DNA of 6,440 bases from an uncultured Prevotellaceae bacterium (GTDB taxonomy: Bacteria > Bacteroidota > Bacteroidia > Bacteroidales > Bacteroidaceae), in assembly GCA_945486445.1 (NCBI GenBank), contig CALYTD010000071.1:1-6440 (forward strand), written 5' to 3'. The notes beneath the pieces were generated by a model that had not been told where the DNA came from, ran no database searches, and worked only from the letters and a program-made list of their open reading frames with translations. Below, piece by piece: positions 1-6,422 of this stretch (the stretch's first letter is position 1; each line of letters opens with the position of its first letter). Made by a program: the position numbers and the translations under genes.

Positions 1-1
1 C

Positions 2-859
2 CTGACTATGGACGACAACCAGACAATGAAGGAACAACTGCTGCAGATGCAGAAGATGGCATCTCTCGGCATGATAAGTGCCGGGATAGCCCATGAAATA
101 CAGAATCCTCTCAACTTTGTCATTAATTTTTCCAAACTGTCCAGCAGGCTTCTGGCGGACTTGGAGGAGATAATTGACGAGGTGAAAGACCAGATTGACG
201 AGGAGGATGCTGCCGACCTGACCGACATTTCGCGTGACCTTGCCCTCAATATGCAGAAGATTCAGGAGCACGGGGAGCGCGCGATAAGCATCATTCAGGG
301 CATACTCCTCATATCAAGGGGTAAGGAGAACGAGCGTATCTCCACCGACATACCGCGTCTTGTGCACGAATACGTATGGTTATCATATCATGCCAAGCGT
401 GCGAATGACAAGGGTTTCAACGTCTCTATCAAGGAAGATTACCAGTCGGAGATGCCTGATTGCATGGTGATACCGCAGGATTTGTCCCGCGCGGTCATCA
501 ATGTGATGAACAATGCGTGCTATGCCGTGAAGCAGAAAGCCGTCCAATGCGCCGCGGAGGGCAGCGTAGAGTACGTGCCTACGATAGAGGTTACGGCGGT
601 GGTGGCGGACAATCGCCTCATGATTACCATCGCCGACAATGGTACAGGGATGCCCGATGAGGTGCGCAGGAAACTCTTTCACCAGACCATCACCACCAAA
701 CCCATCGGCGAGGGCACAGGACTGGGGATGCAGATAACGCATGAGATTATTACGAAGAACCATAACGGGGAGATAAATATTGACTCTACACCGGGAGAGG
801 GGACTGCCGTCACCTTCGCGATACCGTTGTGGTGGAATGACAAAAACACTGTGAAATGA
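2..859 (+). CDS. Sensor histidine kinase, catalytic C-terminal part (5' end outside window)
   Basis: This is the kinase core of a two-component sensor, which autophosphorylates on histidine and passes the phosphate to a response regulator. Numbering from the Met at position 8, a short coiled-coil lead (MKEQLLQMQKMASLG) runs into the HisKA H-box AGIAHEIQNPLNFV, with His29 as phosphoacceptor. A long acidic dimerisation hairpin follows to about residue 105. The ATPase domain shows the N box (NVMNNACYAV, about 165-174), the G1 box (DNGTGMP, 210-216), an F-box-like KLFHQTITTKP and the G2 box (GEGTGLG, 234-240). All key residues are intact, so it should be active. The frame is open to the left edge (codons CTG ACT before the Met), and no sensor or membrane segment is visible, so the gene almost certainly begins upstream; the Met at 8 is probably internal. 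Its TGA overlaps the next start as ATGA. The partner regulator and the signal are not visible. Confidence 0.93.
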   Translation: MTMDDNQTMKEQLLQMQKMASLGMISAGIAHEIQNPLNFVINFSKLSSRLLADLEEIIDEVKDQIDEEDAADLTDISRDLALNMQKIQEHGERAISIIQGILLISRGKENERISTDIPRLVHEYVWLSYHAKRANDKGFNVSIKEDYQSEMPDCMVIPQDLSRAVINVMNNACYAVKQKAVQCAAEGSVEYVPTIEVTAVVADNRLMITIADNGTGMPDEVRRKLFHQTITTKPIGEGTGLGMQITHEIITKNHNGEINIDSTPGEGTAVTFAIPLWWNDKNTVK

Positions 860-3384
860 AGATAAAAAACCTATCCCTCTGTCTCCTTCTGCTGCTGTTC
901 ACCGCTGCGGTGGCGGCTCAGGACGTGGAGAACAGCGTGGAACAGCGTTACGACAAGGCCTTTGCCGAATACGGAAACGGCCAGTTCGACCTCTGCGAAC
1001 GCCACACATTACACCTCCTTCCGGAGACGGACGGAATGCTGAAGAAGAGCGCTTACAGGCTGCTTGCACTGTGCCGGATAGAGAAAGGAGACCTTGACGG
1101 GGCGAGGAAATACGTTGCTGACCTGCTGAGATATGACCCTTACTTCACGCCTTCGTTAGGAGATCCAAGACGTTTTGTCGATCTTATCGAGGAGAAGAAG
1201 CAGGAGGAGACGGGCATAACCACCGCTTCCCGGCAGAAAGAGACCATTGACGAGGCTCCGGTGCCCGTCACATTGATAACTGAAGAGATGATACGCCACA
1301 GCGGGGCGAGGACACTTCTGGAACTGCTCTGCCTCTTTGTACCCGGCATGACGATGGCGGAAGGCACGGAATCCAACGTTGCCATGCATGGGGTCTATTC
1401 CCTTTCGCAGGAGAAGATACTCTTCCTGCTCGACGGACACCGTATGAACAGTTACTCCACCAATGCCGAAGCACCCGACTATCGCACCTCCCTTGACAAG
1501 ATACAGCATATCGAGGTGCTCCGCGGACCTGCCTCTTCGCTTTACGGCAACATCGCCCTCACCGCCGTGGTCAACATCATTACCCGCAAGGGGGCATCCA
1601 TAAACGGCGGCAGAATCAGCGGAACAGTGGGGTCACAGCACTCATACGGCGGCTCAATGCTGCTGGGAGGAGGCAACAATGTGGTTGACATCATGGCCTG
1701 GGGAGGCATCTTCTCCTCCAAGGGATTCAAGCATGAACTGGACAATCCGGGCTTCGGCACAACGGTACTTTACTCACATGGCTACCGTGACAAGCCTTCT
1801 TACGACGTGGGATTGAAGGGACACTGGCGCGACTTCACGCTGACATTAATGTCGCAGAGGTCTAAGAAAGTGCCATACATCAACGTTTTGCAGACTTCTC
1901 CCACGCAGAAAATAGTGGAGATGACCGATGAAGAGACGCAGATAACGCAGCAGTACCTGAGTACGGAGGAGTTGTTTGACAACAAACTGAACTATAATTA
2001 CGACCGCTACTCGGCTGTTGACGGTGACAAACCGGGCGTTTCGCGCCTCAATCACAACATTAACGTGGACTATTCCCACACCTTTGGCAACGTGGATATA
2101 CAGGCTTCCGCGTTCATCTCTATGGAGCGGACCAGTTTTTACAACGTGCTTGGCGACTCGGTGGAGACGGGTATGGCACGACTTTACCTTGACTTCCTTG
2201 GCAAGAAAGATGCTTTCAAACCGTGGACACAAGGTTCTTACATCAAACTAAACTGGGAAAACAGCACCGTAGGAGCCCAACTCAACGCCATGACCAACTA
2301 TAATCTGTTGGGAAAAGGCTCGCTTCTCTTCGGCGTTCAGTATGAACACTTCTCGCTTAGCAGCGGAACTTTGCGCATAGGCGGTGGATATAACGCCTCA
2401 CAGGTGTATTCCTCGGACTCCGTGTTCAATGATGGCGCAGAGAATTCTTACTCTGTTTACGCGCAGTTGAAACACTACTTCACCAACCGCCTTATCCTCA
2501 ACGCCGGTCTGAGATATGACCATAAGGTGCGTTTCGCAGGCAGTCCGCTGGACCATCTGTCACCACGTCTCTCCGTAATATATAAGTTTTCCCCTGCCAT
2601 CTCCACACGCCTGTCTTATAATTACAGTTTTGTAGATGCGCCATATCTGTACCGTTCCTGCCTGATTTTCTTCTTCTCTGGCGGCAATGAGTTACGACCG
2701 GAGATAATGAACGCCTTTCAGTTCGGCGCAACTTACCACAAACCCAACTCTCGTTTCACCGCAGAGATGAGCGGTTTCTATAATATTATGAAAGACATTG
2801 TGATGCTTGACTTCATAATGTCAGAGGGAAACGCTTTCGTTAACGCCGCGAAGATGCACCAACTTGGCGTTGACGGCTCCGTGCAGTATGTCTCCCCACG
2901 TTTCTTTTTCAATGCAAACGCCACTTGGCAACGGGTGTGTAAGGATGAATACACCATCGTTGACATGGAGGGCAGGGTGACATCATCGCAGAATTACATG
3001 CTGCATGAGGGCAACACCCTTGGCACTCCTGAACTGATAACCAACATTACGGCGGCTTACAGCCCGTATAAAGGCACCGGCACCGGCTTCCTCAGCGGCG
3101 GAACGCTGTGGCTGCGCGGCACGCTCAGTGCGCAGACAAAGACTTATTACAAGGATATTGACATGATGGCAACATACTGTATGCTGGAAGATGTGAGCCA
3201 GTTGTACGAGGTGAAGCCGCAATGTACGATAGGGCTTGGGCTCTCTTACGAGTGGAAACACCTCGACCTCGACGTCAGTGTGAGGAATATCACCAACAAC
3301 CAGTACTGCATTGGCTCCATGCTCACAGCCGGAGTGCCGCGCCCGGGAAGGCAGATAATGGCGAGGGCCACAGTGAAATTCTAA
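856..3384 (+). CDS. TonB-dependent outer-membrane receptor with N-terminal TPR-like domain
   Basis: This 842-residue protein is predicted to be a gated outer-membrane barrel that imports a ligand using TonB energy. A signal peptide (Lys-rich start, Leu-rich core, AVAAQ cleavage region near residue 21) precedes a TPR-like helical domain at about 25-115, with helix pairs around AFAEYGNGQFDLCERH and AYRLLALCRIEKGDLDGARK, ending in DPRRFVDLI. A TonB-box-like stretch (EETGITTASR, 118-126) leads into the plug at about 128-246, with APVPVTLITEEMI, LDGHRMNSY and IEVLRGPASSLYGN followed by VVNIITRKG. The rest is barrel, ending in VRNITNNQY, the PRPGRQIMA segment and a C-terminal Phe suited to BAM recognition. 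The size and plug resemble BtuB/Cir-type receptors rather than the roughly 1000-residue SusC type, and there is no SusD partner in view. The start at 856 lies inside the kinase stop (ATGA), which suggests translational coupling. The substrate cannot be read from sequence: siderophore, cobalamin, metal or peptide are all possible. Confidence 0.94.
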   Translation: MKIKNLSLCLLLLLFTAAVAAQDVENSVEQRYDKAFAEYGNGQFDLCERHTLHLLPETDGMLKKSAYRLLALCRIEKGDLDGARKYVADLLRYDPYFTPSLGDPRRFVDLIEEKKQEETGITTASRQKETIDEAPVPVTLITEEMIRHSGARTLLELLCLFVPGMTMAEGTESNVAMHGVYSLSQEKILFLLDGHRMNSYSTNAEAPDYRTSLDKIQHIEVLRGPASSLYGNIALTAVVNIITRKGASINGGRISGTVGSQHSYGGSMLLGGGNNVVDIMAWGGIFSSKGFKHELDNPGFGTTVLYSHGYRDKPSYDVGLKGHWRDFTLTLMSQRSKKVPYINVLQTSPTQKIVEMTDEETQITQQYLSTEELFDNKLNYNYDRYSAVDGDKPGVSRLNHNINVDYSHTFGNVDIQASAFISMERTSFYNVLGDSVETGMARLYLDFLGKKDAFKPWTQGSYIKLNWENSTVGAQLNAMTNYNLLGKGSLLFGVQYEHFSLSSGTLRIGGGYNASQVYSSDSVFNDGAENSYSVYAQLKHYFTNRLILNAGLRYDHKVRFAGSPLDHLSPRLSVIYKFSPAISTRLSYNYSFVDAPYLYRSCLIFFFSGGNELRPEIMNAFQFGATYHKPNSRFTAEMSGFYNIMKDIVMLDFIMSEGNAFVNAAKMHQLGVDGSVQYVSPRFFFNANATWQRVCKDEYTIVDMEGRVTSSQNYMLHEGNTLGTPELITNITAAYSPYKGTGTGFLSGGTLWLRGTLSAQTKTYYKDIDMMATYCMLEDVSQLYEVKPQCTIGLGLSYEWKHLDLDVSVRNITNNQYCIGSMLTAGVPRPGRQIMARATVKF

Positions 3385-3395
3385 TTAAAAAGGAA

Positions 3396-4502
3396 ATGAA
3401 GACAGAACAATATGTAGATGATGCCGTGGCGTTGTTAAAGCATCTGATAGCCACCCCGTCCGTAAGCCGTAACGAGAAAGATGCTGCCGACGTGTTGCAG
3501 CGTGCCATGCAGGACTACGGCTACACCCCGCGGCGGGAGGGAAACAACCTGTGGATAACGTCAGGGGACTGGGACGACAGCCGCCCCACGCTGCTTCTCA
3601 ACGCCCATATAGACACGGTCAAGCCCGTGGCAACATGGGTTCGCGACCCGTTCACACCCGTTCAGGAGGGCGATTGCCTCTATGGCCTCGGCTCAAACGA
3701 CTGTGGCGGCGGACTGGTGTCGCTGCTTCAGGTGTTCAGAATACTCACTTCTCAACCTCCAACCCTCCACCTCCCACCTTCCACCCTCCACCTTCCACCC
3801 TCCACCTCCCACCTCCCAACCTACAACCTTGTCTTCCTTGCCTCCTGCGAAGAGGAGGTAAGCGGCGCGGGAGGCATACGCGCCGTGCTGCCGTTGCTGC
3901 CCAAGATAGATGTGGCGATAGTGGGAGAACCCACCGGCATGCAGCCCGCCATAGCCGAGAGAGGCCTGATGGTCATTGACGGAGTGGCCCGTGGAAAGTC
4001 CGGACACGCCGCGCGCAACGAGGGTGTGAACGCTATTTATGAGGCACTTGACGACCTGCTCTTCATCCGTGACTACCGCTTCGAGAAGGTATCGCCGCTG
4101 CTTGGGCCTACAAAGATGCAGTGTACGGTTGTCAATAGTGGCACACAGCACAACGTGGTGCCTGACGAATGCCGCTTTATCATAGACGTCCGCACCAATG
4201 AACACTACACCAACGAGGAGGTGTTCGCCTTTCTGCAAAGCCGGATGAAGAGCCGCTTACAGGCCCGTTCGTTCCATCTGCACTCCTCATCCATATCTCT
4301 TGACCACCCCTTGGTGCGCCGCTGTGTGGAGATGGGCATGCACCCCTTCGGCTCGCCCACGCTGTCAGACCAGGCACTGATGCGCTTCCCATCCTTCAAA
4401 CTGGGGCCGGGACAGAGGTCACGCTCGCACAGCGCAGATGAATTTATATGTATCTCGGAGATAAGAGACGCCATAAACACGTATATGGCGTTGCTCGCAT
4501 AG
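3396..4502 (+). CDS. argE: M20-family zinc peptidase/deacylase, ArgE/DapE type (probable acyl-ornithine deacetylase)
   Basis: This 368-residue cytoplasmic metallohydrolase is likely to remove an acyl group from N-acetyl- or N-succinyl-ornithine in arginine synthesis; other M20 amidohydrolase roles (DapE, peptidase) remain possible. Visible site residues are His71 and Asp73 (NAHIDTV), Asp102 (GSNDCGG), Glu153/Glu154 (SCEEEVSG), Glu178 (VGEPT) and His345 (RSHSADEF). The lid/dimerisation domain begins at about 186 with GKSGHAARNEG. Bacteroidetes are reported to use succinylated intermediates, so acyl specificity is open. The start at 3396 is chosen because the homologous sequence begins there and it sits 11 bases after the receptor stop, with a weak AAAGGA just before it; an upstream in-frame ATG at 3222 lies inside the receptor gene and adds an implausible Arg-rich leader. 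The oddity is residues about 120-142, a Pro/Thr/Leu/His repeat coded by a heptanucleotide array, inserted between the helix after Asp102 and the NLVFLASCEEE strand. Catalytic residues are spared. The gene symbol is tentative. Confidence 0.88.
   Translation: MKTEQYVDDAVALLKHLIATPSVSRNEKDAADVLQRAMQDYGYTPRREGNNLWITSGDWDDSRPTLLLNAHIDTVKPVATWVRDPFTPVQEGDCLYGLGSNDCGGGLVSLLQVFRILTSQPPTLHLPPSTLHLPPSTSHLPTYNLVFLASCEEEVSGAGGIRAVLPLLPKIDVAIVGEPTGMQPAIAERGLMVIDGVARGKSGHAARNEGVNAIYEALDDLLFIRDYRFEKVSPLLGPTKMQCTVVNSGTQHNVVPDECRFIIDVRTNEHYTNEEVFAFLQSRMKSRLQARSFHLHSSSISLDHPLVRRCVEMGMHPFGSPTLSDQALMRFPSFKLGPGQRSRSHSADEFICISEIRDAINTYMALLA
3752..3828 (+). repeat. Heptanucleotide tandem repeat inside the M20 gene
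   Basis: Eleven consecutive 7-base units fill 3752-3828. The inner units are TCCACCT, TCCACCC or CCCACCT, and the outer ones are more diverged (TCAACCT, CCAACCC, CCCAACC, TACAACC). Within the array a 14-base pair of units (TCCACCC plus TCCACCT) is repeated perfectly at 3780-3807. Three units make 21 bases, so the protein shows a 7-residue period (PPSTLHL, PPSTSHL). The reverse strand is G-rich. Because 7 is not a multiple of 3, a one-unit change shifts the reading frame of the host gene. Confidence 0.93.
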
Positions 4503-4504
4503 AA

Positions 4505-4549
4505 AGAAACGGCTTATAACTTGCGGATGGAAAGTTATAAGCCGTTTCT
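4505..4549 (+). terminator. Perfect 18-bp hairpin, probable bidirectional terminator
   Basis: The arms AGAAACGGCTTATAACTT (4505-4522) and AAGTTATAAGCCGTTTCT (4532-4549) are exact reverse complements around a 9-base loop, starting two bases after the M20 stop. Rightward, the stem ends in GTTTCT and then AT-rich sequence rather than a clean U run. Leftward, it is followed by TTTCTTTCT. It lies between convergent genes, so it could stop transcription from both sides. Confidence 0.85.
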
Positions 4550-4570
4550 GTAATAATTGTTTCTCATCGG

Positions 4571-4658
4571 GTAATCAGCACCATATTGCAATGTAATCAG
4601 CACTTGTTTACATTGTAATCAGCCCCTTATTGCAATGCAATCAGCCATAGATTACACG
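4571..4658. repeat. Four 22-bp direct repeats with near-palindromic cores
   Basis: Four head-to-tail units start at 4571, 4593, 4615 and 4637. The first three begin GTAATCAGC and the fourth GCAATCAGC. Units 1 and 3 end in TATTGCAAT, unit 2 in TTTACATT, and unit 4 has diverged at its end. The junctions form 11-base near-palindromes exactly 22 bases apart: TTGCAATGTAA at 4586, TTACATTGTAA at 4608 and TTGCAATGCAA at 4630. This iteron- or operator-like layout places the sites on one face of the helix. No adjacent gene or promoter identifies a binding protein. Confidence 0.8.
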
Positions 4659-4700
4659 TATATGGCAATTCAATTACACCGCCCTTGATAACGCATAGAA
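4654..4700 (+). repeat. Two short blocks duplicated from the 3' end of the M20 gene
   Basis: ACACGTATATGGC occurs at 4477-4489 inside the last codons of the M20 gene and again at 4654-4666. CGCATAGAA, which includes the M20 stop codon region, occurs at 4496-4504 and again at 4692-4700. The order and orientation are the same, but the spacing between blocks is 6 bases in the gene and 25 bases downstream. This could be the decayed remnant of a duplication or of an insertion event; the terminator and the 22-bp repeats lie between the two copies. Confidence 0.5.
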
Positions 4701-4712
4701 TTGCCCCACGCG

Positions 4713-4786
4713 GCAGGGACGCACCTTGGCGCGTCCGCCTCGCCGCGAAATGCCGAACCAGCGGGCGCGCCAAGGTGCGTCCCTGC
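4713..4786. repeat. GC-rich inverted repeat (26-bp arms, 22-base loop), REP/MITE-like
   Basis: The left arm 4713-4738 begins GCAGGGACGCACCTTGGC, and the right arm 4761-4786 ends GCCAAGGTGCGTCCCTGC. They pair over 26 bp with a single T-G wobble (4734 with 4765). Each arm is itself an imperfect palindrome (GGACGC ... GCGTCC in the left arm), so alternative cruciform or cloverleaf folds are possible. It sits 20 bases beyond the stop of the leftward transporter and is much richer in GC than the AT-rich repeats beside it. There is no U tract after it on either strand, so a simple intrinsic terminator is less likely than a dispersed repeat, though it could still protect or stop the transporter transcript. 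No target-site duplication was recognised. Confidence 0.85.
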
Positions 4787-4806
4787 AAATGTTGTTTATG
4801 CTTTTC

Positions 4807-6306
4807 CTACCAGCATTCTATGTCCTTCCGCTGTTCTGCCAGCAGCACGGACTTGCTGAATACGGGGTCTTTATGCTCCCTGCGCTGCCTCCGGTAGTCG
4901 TTGAGCATCACCACTACGCGCGGTGACAGCCATACGATAGCGACGAGGTTGGTGACGGTCATAAGAGCCATTAGCAGGTCAACGATGGCGAAACTGTCTT
5001 GAAGGGTCATCATGGCACCGGCAAGTATCACGCCGGCTGTTGCCAGGCGGAAGATAAATATTGCCACCGTCTCCTTGCGGTTGCTGCCGCCGTGCGCGGC
5101 GTTCGTGCCGAAGATGAAGCGGATGTTGGTCTCACCGTAAAAATATCCGGCAATGATTGTGCTGTAAGCGAATAGCAGTATCGCCGCGGTGAGGAAGTAA
5201 CGGCCTGCCGGTCCCATCTCCTGCTCAAGGGCACTCTGTGTCAGTAGTATGCCGTCCTCGCTGCCGGTGTATAGCCCGGAGATTATGACGATGAAGGCAG
5301 TGCAGGTGCAGATGATGATAGTGTCGCAGAAAACACCGAGTGCTTGCAGCAAACCCTGCTTCACGGGGTGTGATGTCTCGGCTATGGCGGCGGCATTTGG
5401 CACTGTGCCCTCGCCTGCCTCGTTGGAGTACAGACCACGTTTCACGCCCTGCATGACCGCCATGCCTACCATTCCTCCTGCCGCCTGACCGAAGCCGAAG
5501 GCACTGCTGACGATGGTTTCCAGTACGCGCGGCACGGCGGAGAGGTTGGTTATGATGACGTAAAGGGCAAGGAGCAGGTAGCCAATGGCCATTACCGGCA
5601 CCACAAGTGCCGCAAAACGTGAGATGCGTTGTATGCCGCCGAAGATGATAAGTGCTGTGGCTACGGTCACGGCAACGCCCACCCACAGGGTGCTTGTGCC
5701 CGGTGTGTTGCCCATTGCCATGTCAATGCTGACGGAGAAAGCGTCTGCCATCGTCTTGCTCTGTATGAGTTGGGTGGCGAGGGAGTAACTAAGCGTGATG
5801 AGAATGGCGAAGATTATGCCCAGCCATCGCTTGTGCATACCGTATTGCATGTAGTATGCCGGACCGCCGTAATATACTCCTGCCTTGGCGTCGCGCCGCT
5901 TATATAACTGCGCGAGGGACGACTCCACGAATGAGGAGGAGGCTCCCAGAAGTGCCATCACCCACATCCAGAACACCGCTCCGGGACCGCCGATGAAGAT
6001 GGCGGAGGCTACTCCGGCGAGGTTTCCAGTGCCTACGCGGCTGGAAAGACCCACGGCGAAAGCGCGGAAAGGGGAGATTGACTTCTTCTCCTGCTCATCG
6101 GCAGCGGTGGCATAGCCCGCCTCCATGGTGTCTTTAAGCCGTGATGTCTTCTTGGTGGAGTGCGTCAGCAAGTGCCACATCTCCCCCATCATGGAGAACT
6201 GCACCGCCCTAAGGCGCACGGTGAAGTACAAGGCGCAGGCCACCATCATGGCGATGACGATGTAACCCCACAGTAAATCGTTCAGGTAGTTTATGAGTTC
6301 TATCAT
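4807..6306 (-). CDS. AGCS-family sodium:alanine/glycine symporter
   Basis: This 499-residue inner-membrane carrier is predicted to bring alanine, glycine or a similar small amino acid in with sodium. Family hallmarks are VGTGNLAGVASAIFIGGPGAVFWMW (about 91-115, split here as VGTGNLAGVA then GGPGAVFWMW) and GVKRGLYSNEAGEGTVP (287-303), the variant of the NEAG signature. About 10-11 hydrophobic segments are visible, starting at LLWGYIVIAMMVACALYF and ending near 462, before a basic soluble tail (YRRQRREHKD). Length fits the family. The start at 6306 (MIELINYLNDLLWG) is preferred over the in-frame ATG at 6324: it matches the usual short N-terminus, and the promoter would otherwise leave only about ten bases of leader. 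The gene is convergent with the M20 gene and is transcribed alone as far as the window shows. The exact substrate is not determined by the sequence. Confidence 0.94.
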   Translation of the reverse strand: MIELINYLNDLLWGYIVIAMMVACALYFTVRLRAVQFSMMGEMWHLLTHSTKKTSRLKDTMEAGYATAADEQEKKSISPFRAFAVGLSSRVGTGNLAGVASAIFIGGPGAVFWMWVMALLGASSSFVESSLAQLYKRRDAKAGVYYGGPAYYMQYGMHKRWLGIIFAILITLSYSLATQLIQSKTMADAFSVSIDMAMGNTPGTSTLWVGVAVTVATALIIFGGIQRISRFAALVVPVMAIGYLLLALYVIITNLSAVPRVLETIVSSAFGFGQAAGGMVGMAVMQGVKRGLYSNEAGEGTVPNAAAIAETSHPVKQGLLQALGVFCDTIIICTCTAFIVIISGLYTGSEDGILLTQSALEQEMGPAGRYFLTAAILLFAYSTIIAGYFYGETNIRFIFGTNAAHGGSNRKETVAIFIFRLATAGVILAGAMMTLQDSFAIVDLLMALMTVTNLVAIVWLSPRVVVMLNDYRRQRREHKDPVFSKSVLLAEQRKDIECW

Positions 6307-6340
6307 AAGTCGGAAGGTTAACATAGATTAATATCAATGG

Positions 6341-6372
6341 CAAAGGTAACCATTTTTTCTGAGATTGCAAAA
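6341..6372 (-). promoter_or_regulatory. Bacteroidetes-type promoter for the AGCS symporter
   Basis: Reading the minus strand, the -33 element TTTTG (complement of 6368-6372) is followed after exactly 19 bases by TACCTTTG (complement of 6341-6348), matching the phylum -7 consensus TAnnTTTG used by the primary sigma factor. Transcription should start near 6335, giving a leader of roughly 28 bases to the ATG at 6306. No strong Shine-Dalgarno sequence is present in the leader, as is usual in this group. Confidence 0.82.
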
Positions 6373-6394
6373 CATTTACCAGTAAAAACAAAGA

Positions 6395-6422
6395 GGATGG
6401 ACAACCTCACGGCCGTCCATCC
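6395..6422 (-). terminator. Intrinsic terminator of a leftward gene beyond the right edge
   Basis: GGATGGAC (6395-6402) pairs with GTCCATCC (6415-6422) around a 12-base loop. On the minus strand the stem is followed by TCTTTGTTTTTACTGG, a U-rich tail typical of factor-independent termination. It lies upstream of the symporter promoter, so it probably ends a minus-strand gene whose coding part is outside the window. The tail overlaps the region just upstream of the -33 element. Confidence 0.72.

Noticed and set aside
3222..3395. Longer N-terminus for the M20 protein starting at 3222
   Set aside because: It overlaps the receptor gene by over 160 bases, encodes an Arg/His-rich leader with no family resemblance, and the ATG at 3396 directly follows the receptor stop.
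3752..3828. CRISPR array
   Set aside because: The units are 7 bases long and contiguous, with no spacers; the 22-bp array at 4571-4658 also lacks spacers and cas genes.
3693..4238. Reverse-strand 181-residue open frame across the M20 gene
   Set aside because: It is a shadow of a clearly conserved gene, and its Gly/Trp/Glu repeat is only the complement of the heptamer array.
4571..4658. Plasmid origin iterons
   Set aside because: There is no replication initiator gene, AT-rich melting region or partition gene in view, and the neighbours are ordinary chromosomal genes.
4685..4926. Small forward open frames of 66-70 residues over the intergenic palindrome
   Set aside because: They run through the inverted repeat and then antisense to the symporter, are Arg/Cys-rich and show no recognisable domain or start context.
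5225..5686. Alternative minus-strand open frame of 153 residues inside the symporter
   Set aside because: It is Arg/His-rich with low complexity, in a shifted frame of a well-supported transporter.
6307..6324. Six-residue longer start of the symporter at 6324
   Set aside because: It leaves only about ten bases between the predicted transcription start and the ATG, and the extra residues do not match the usual short N-terminus. It cannot be fully excluded.
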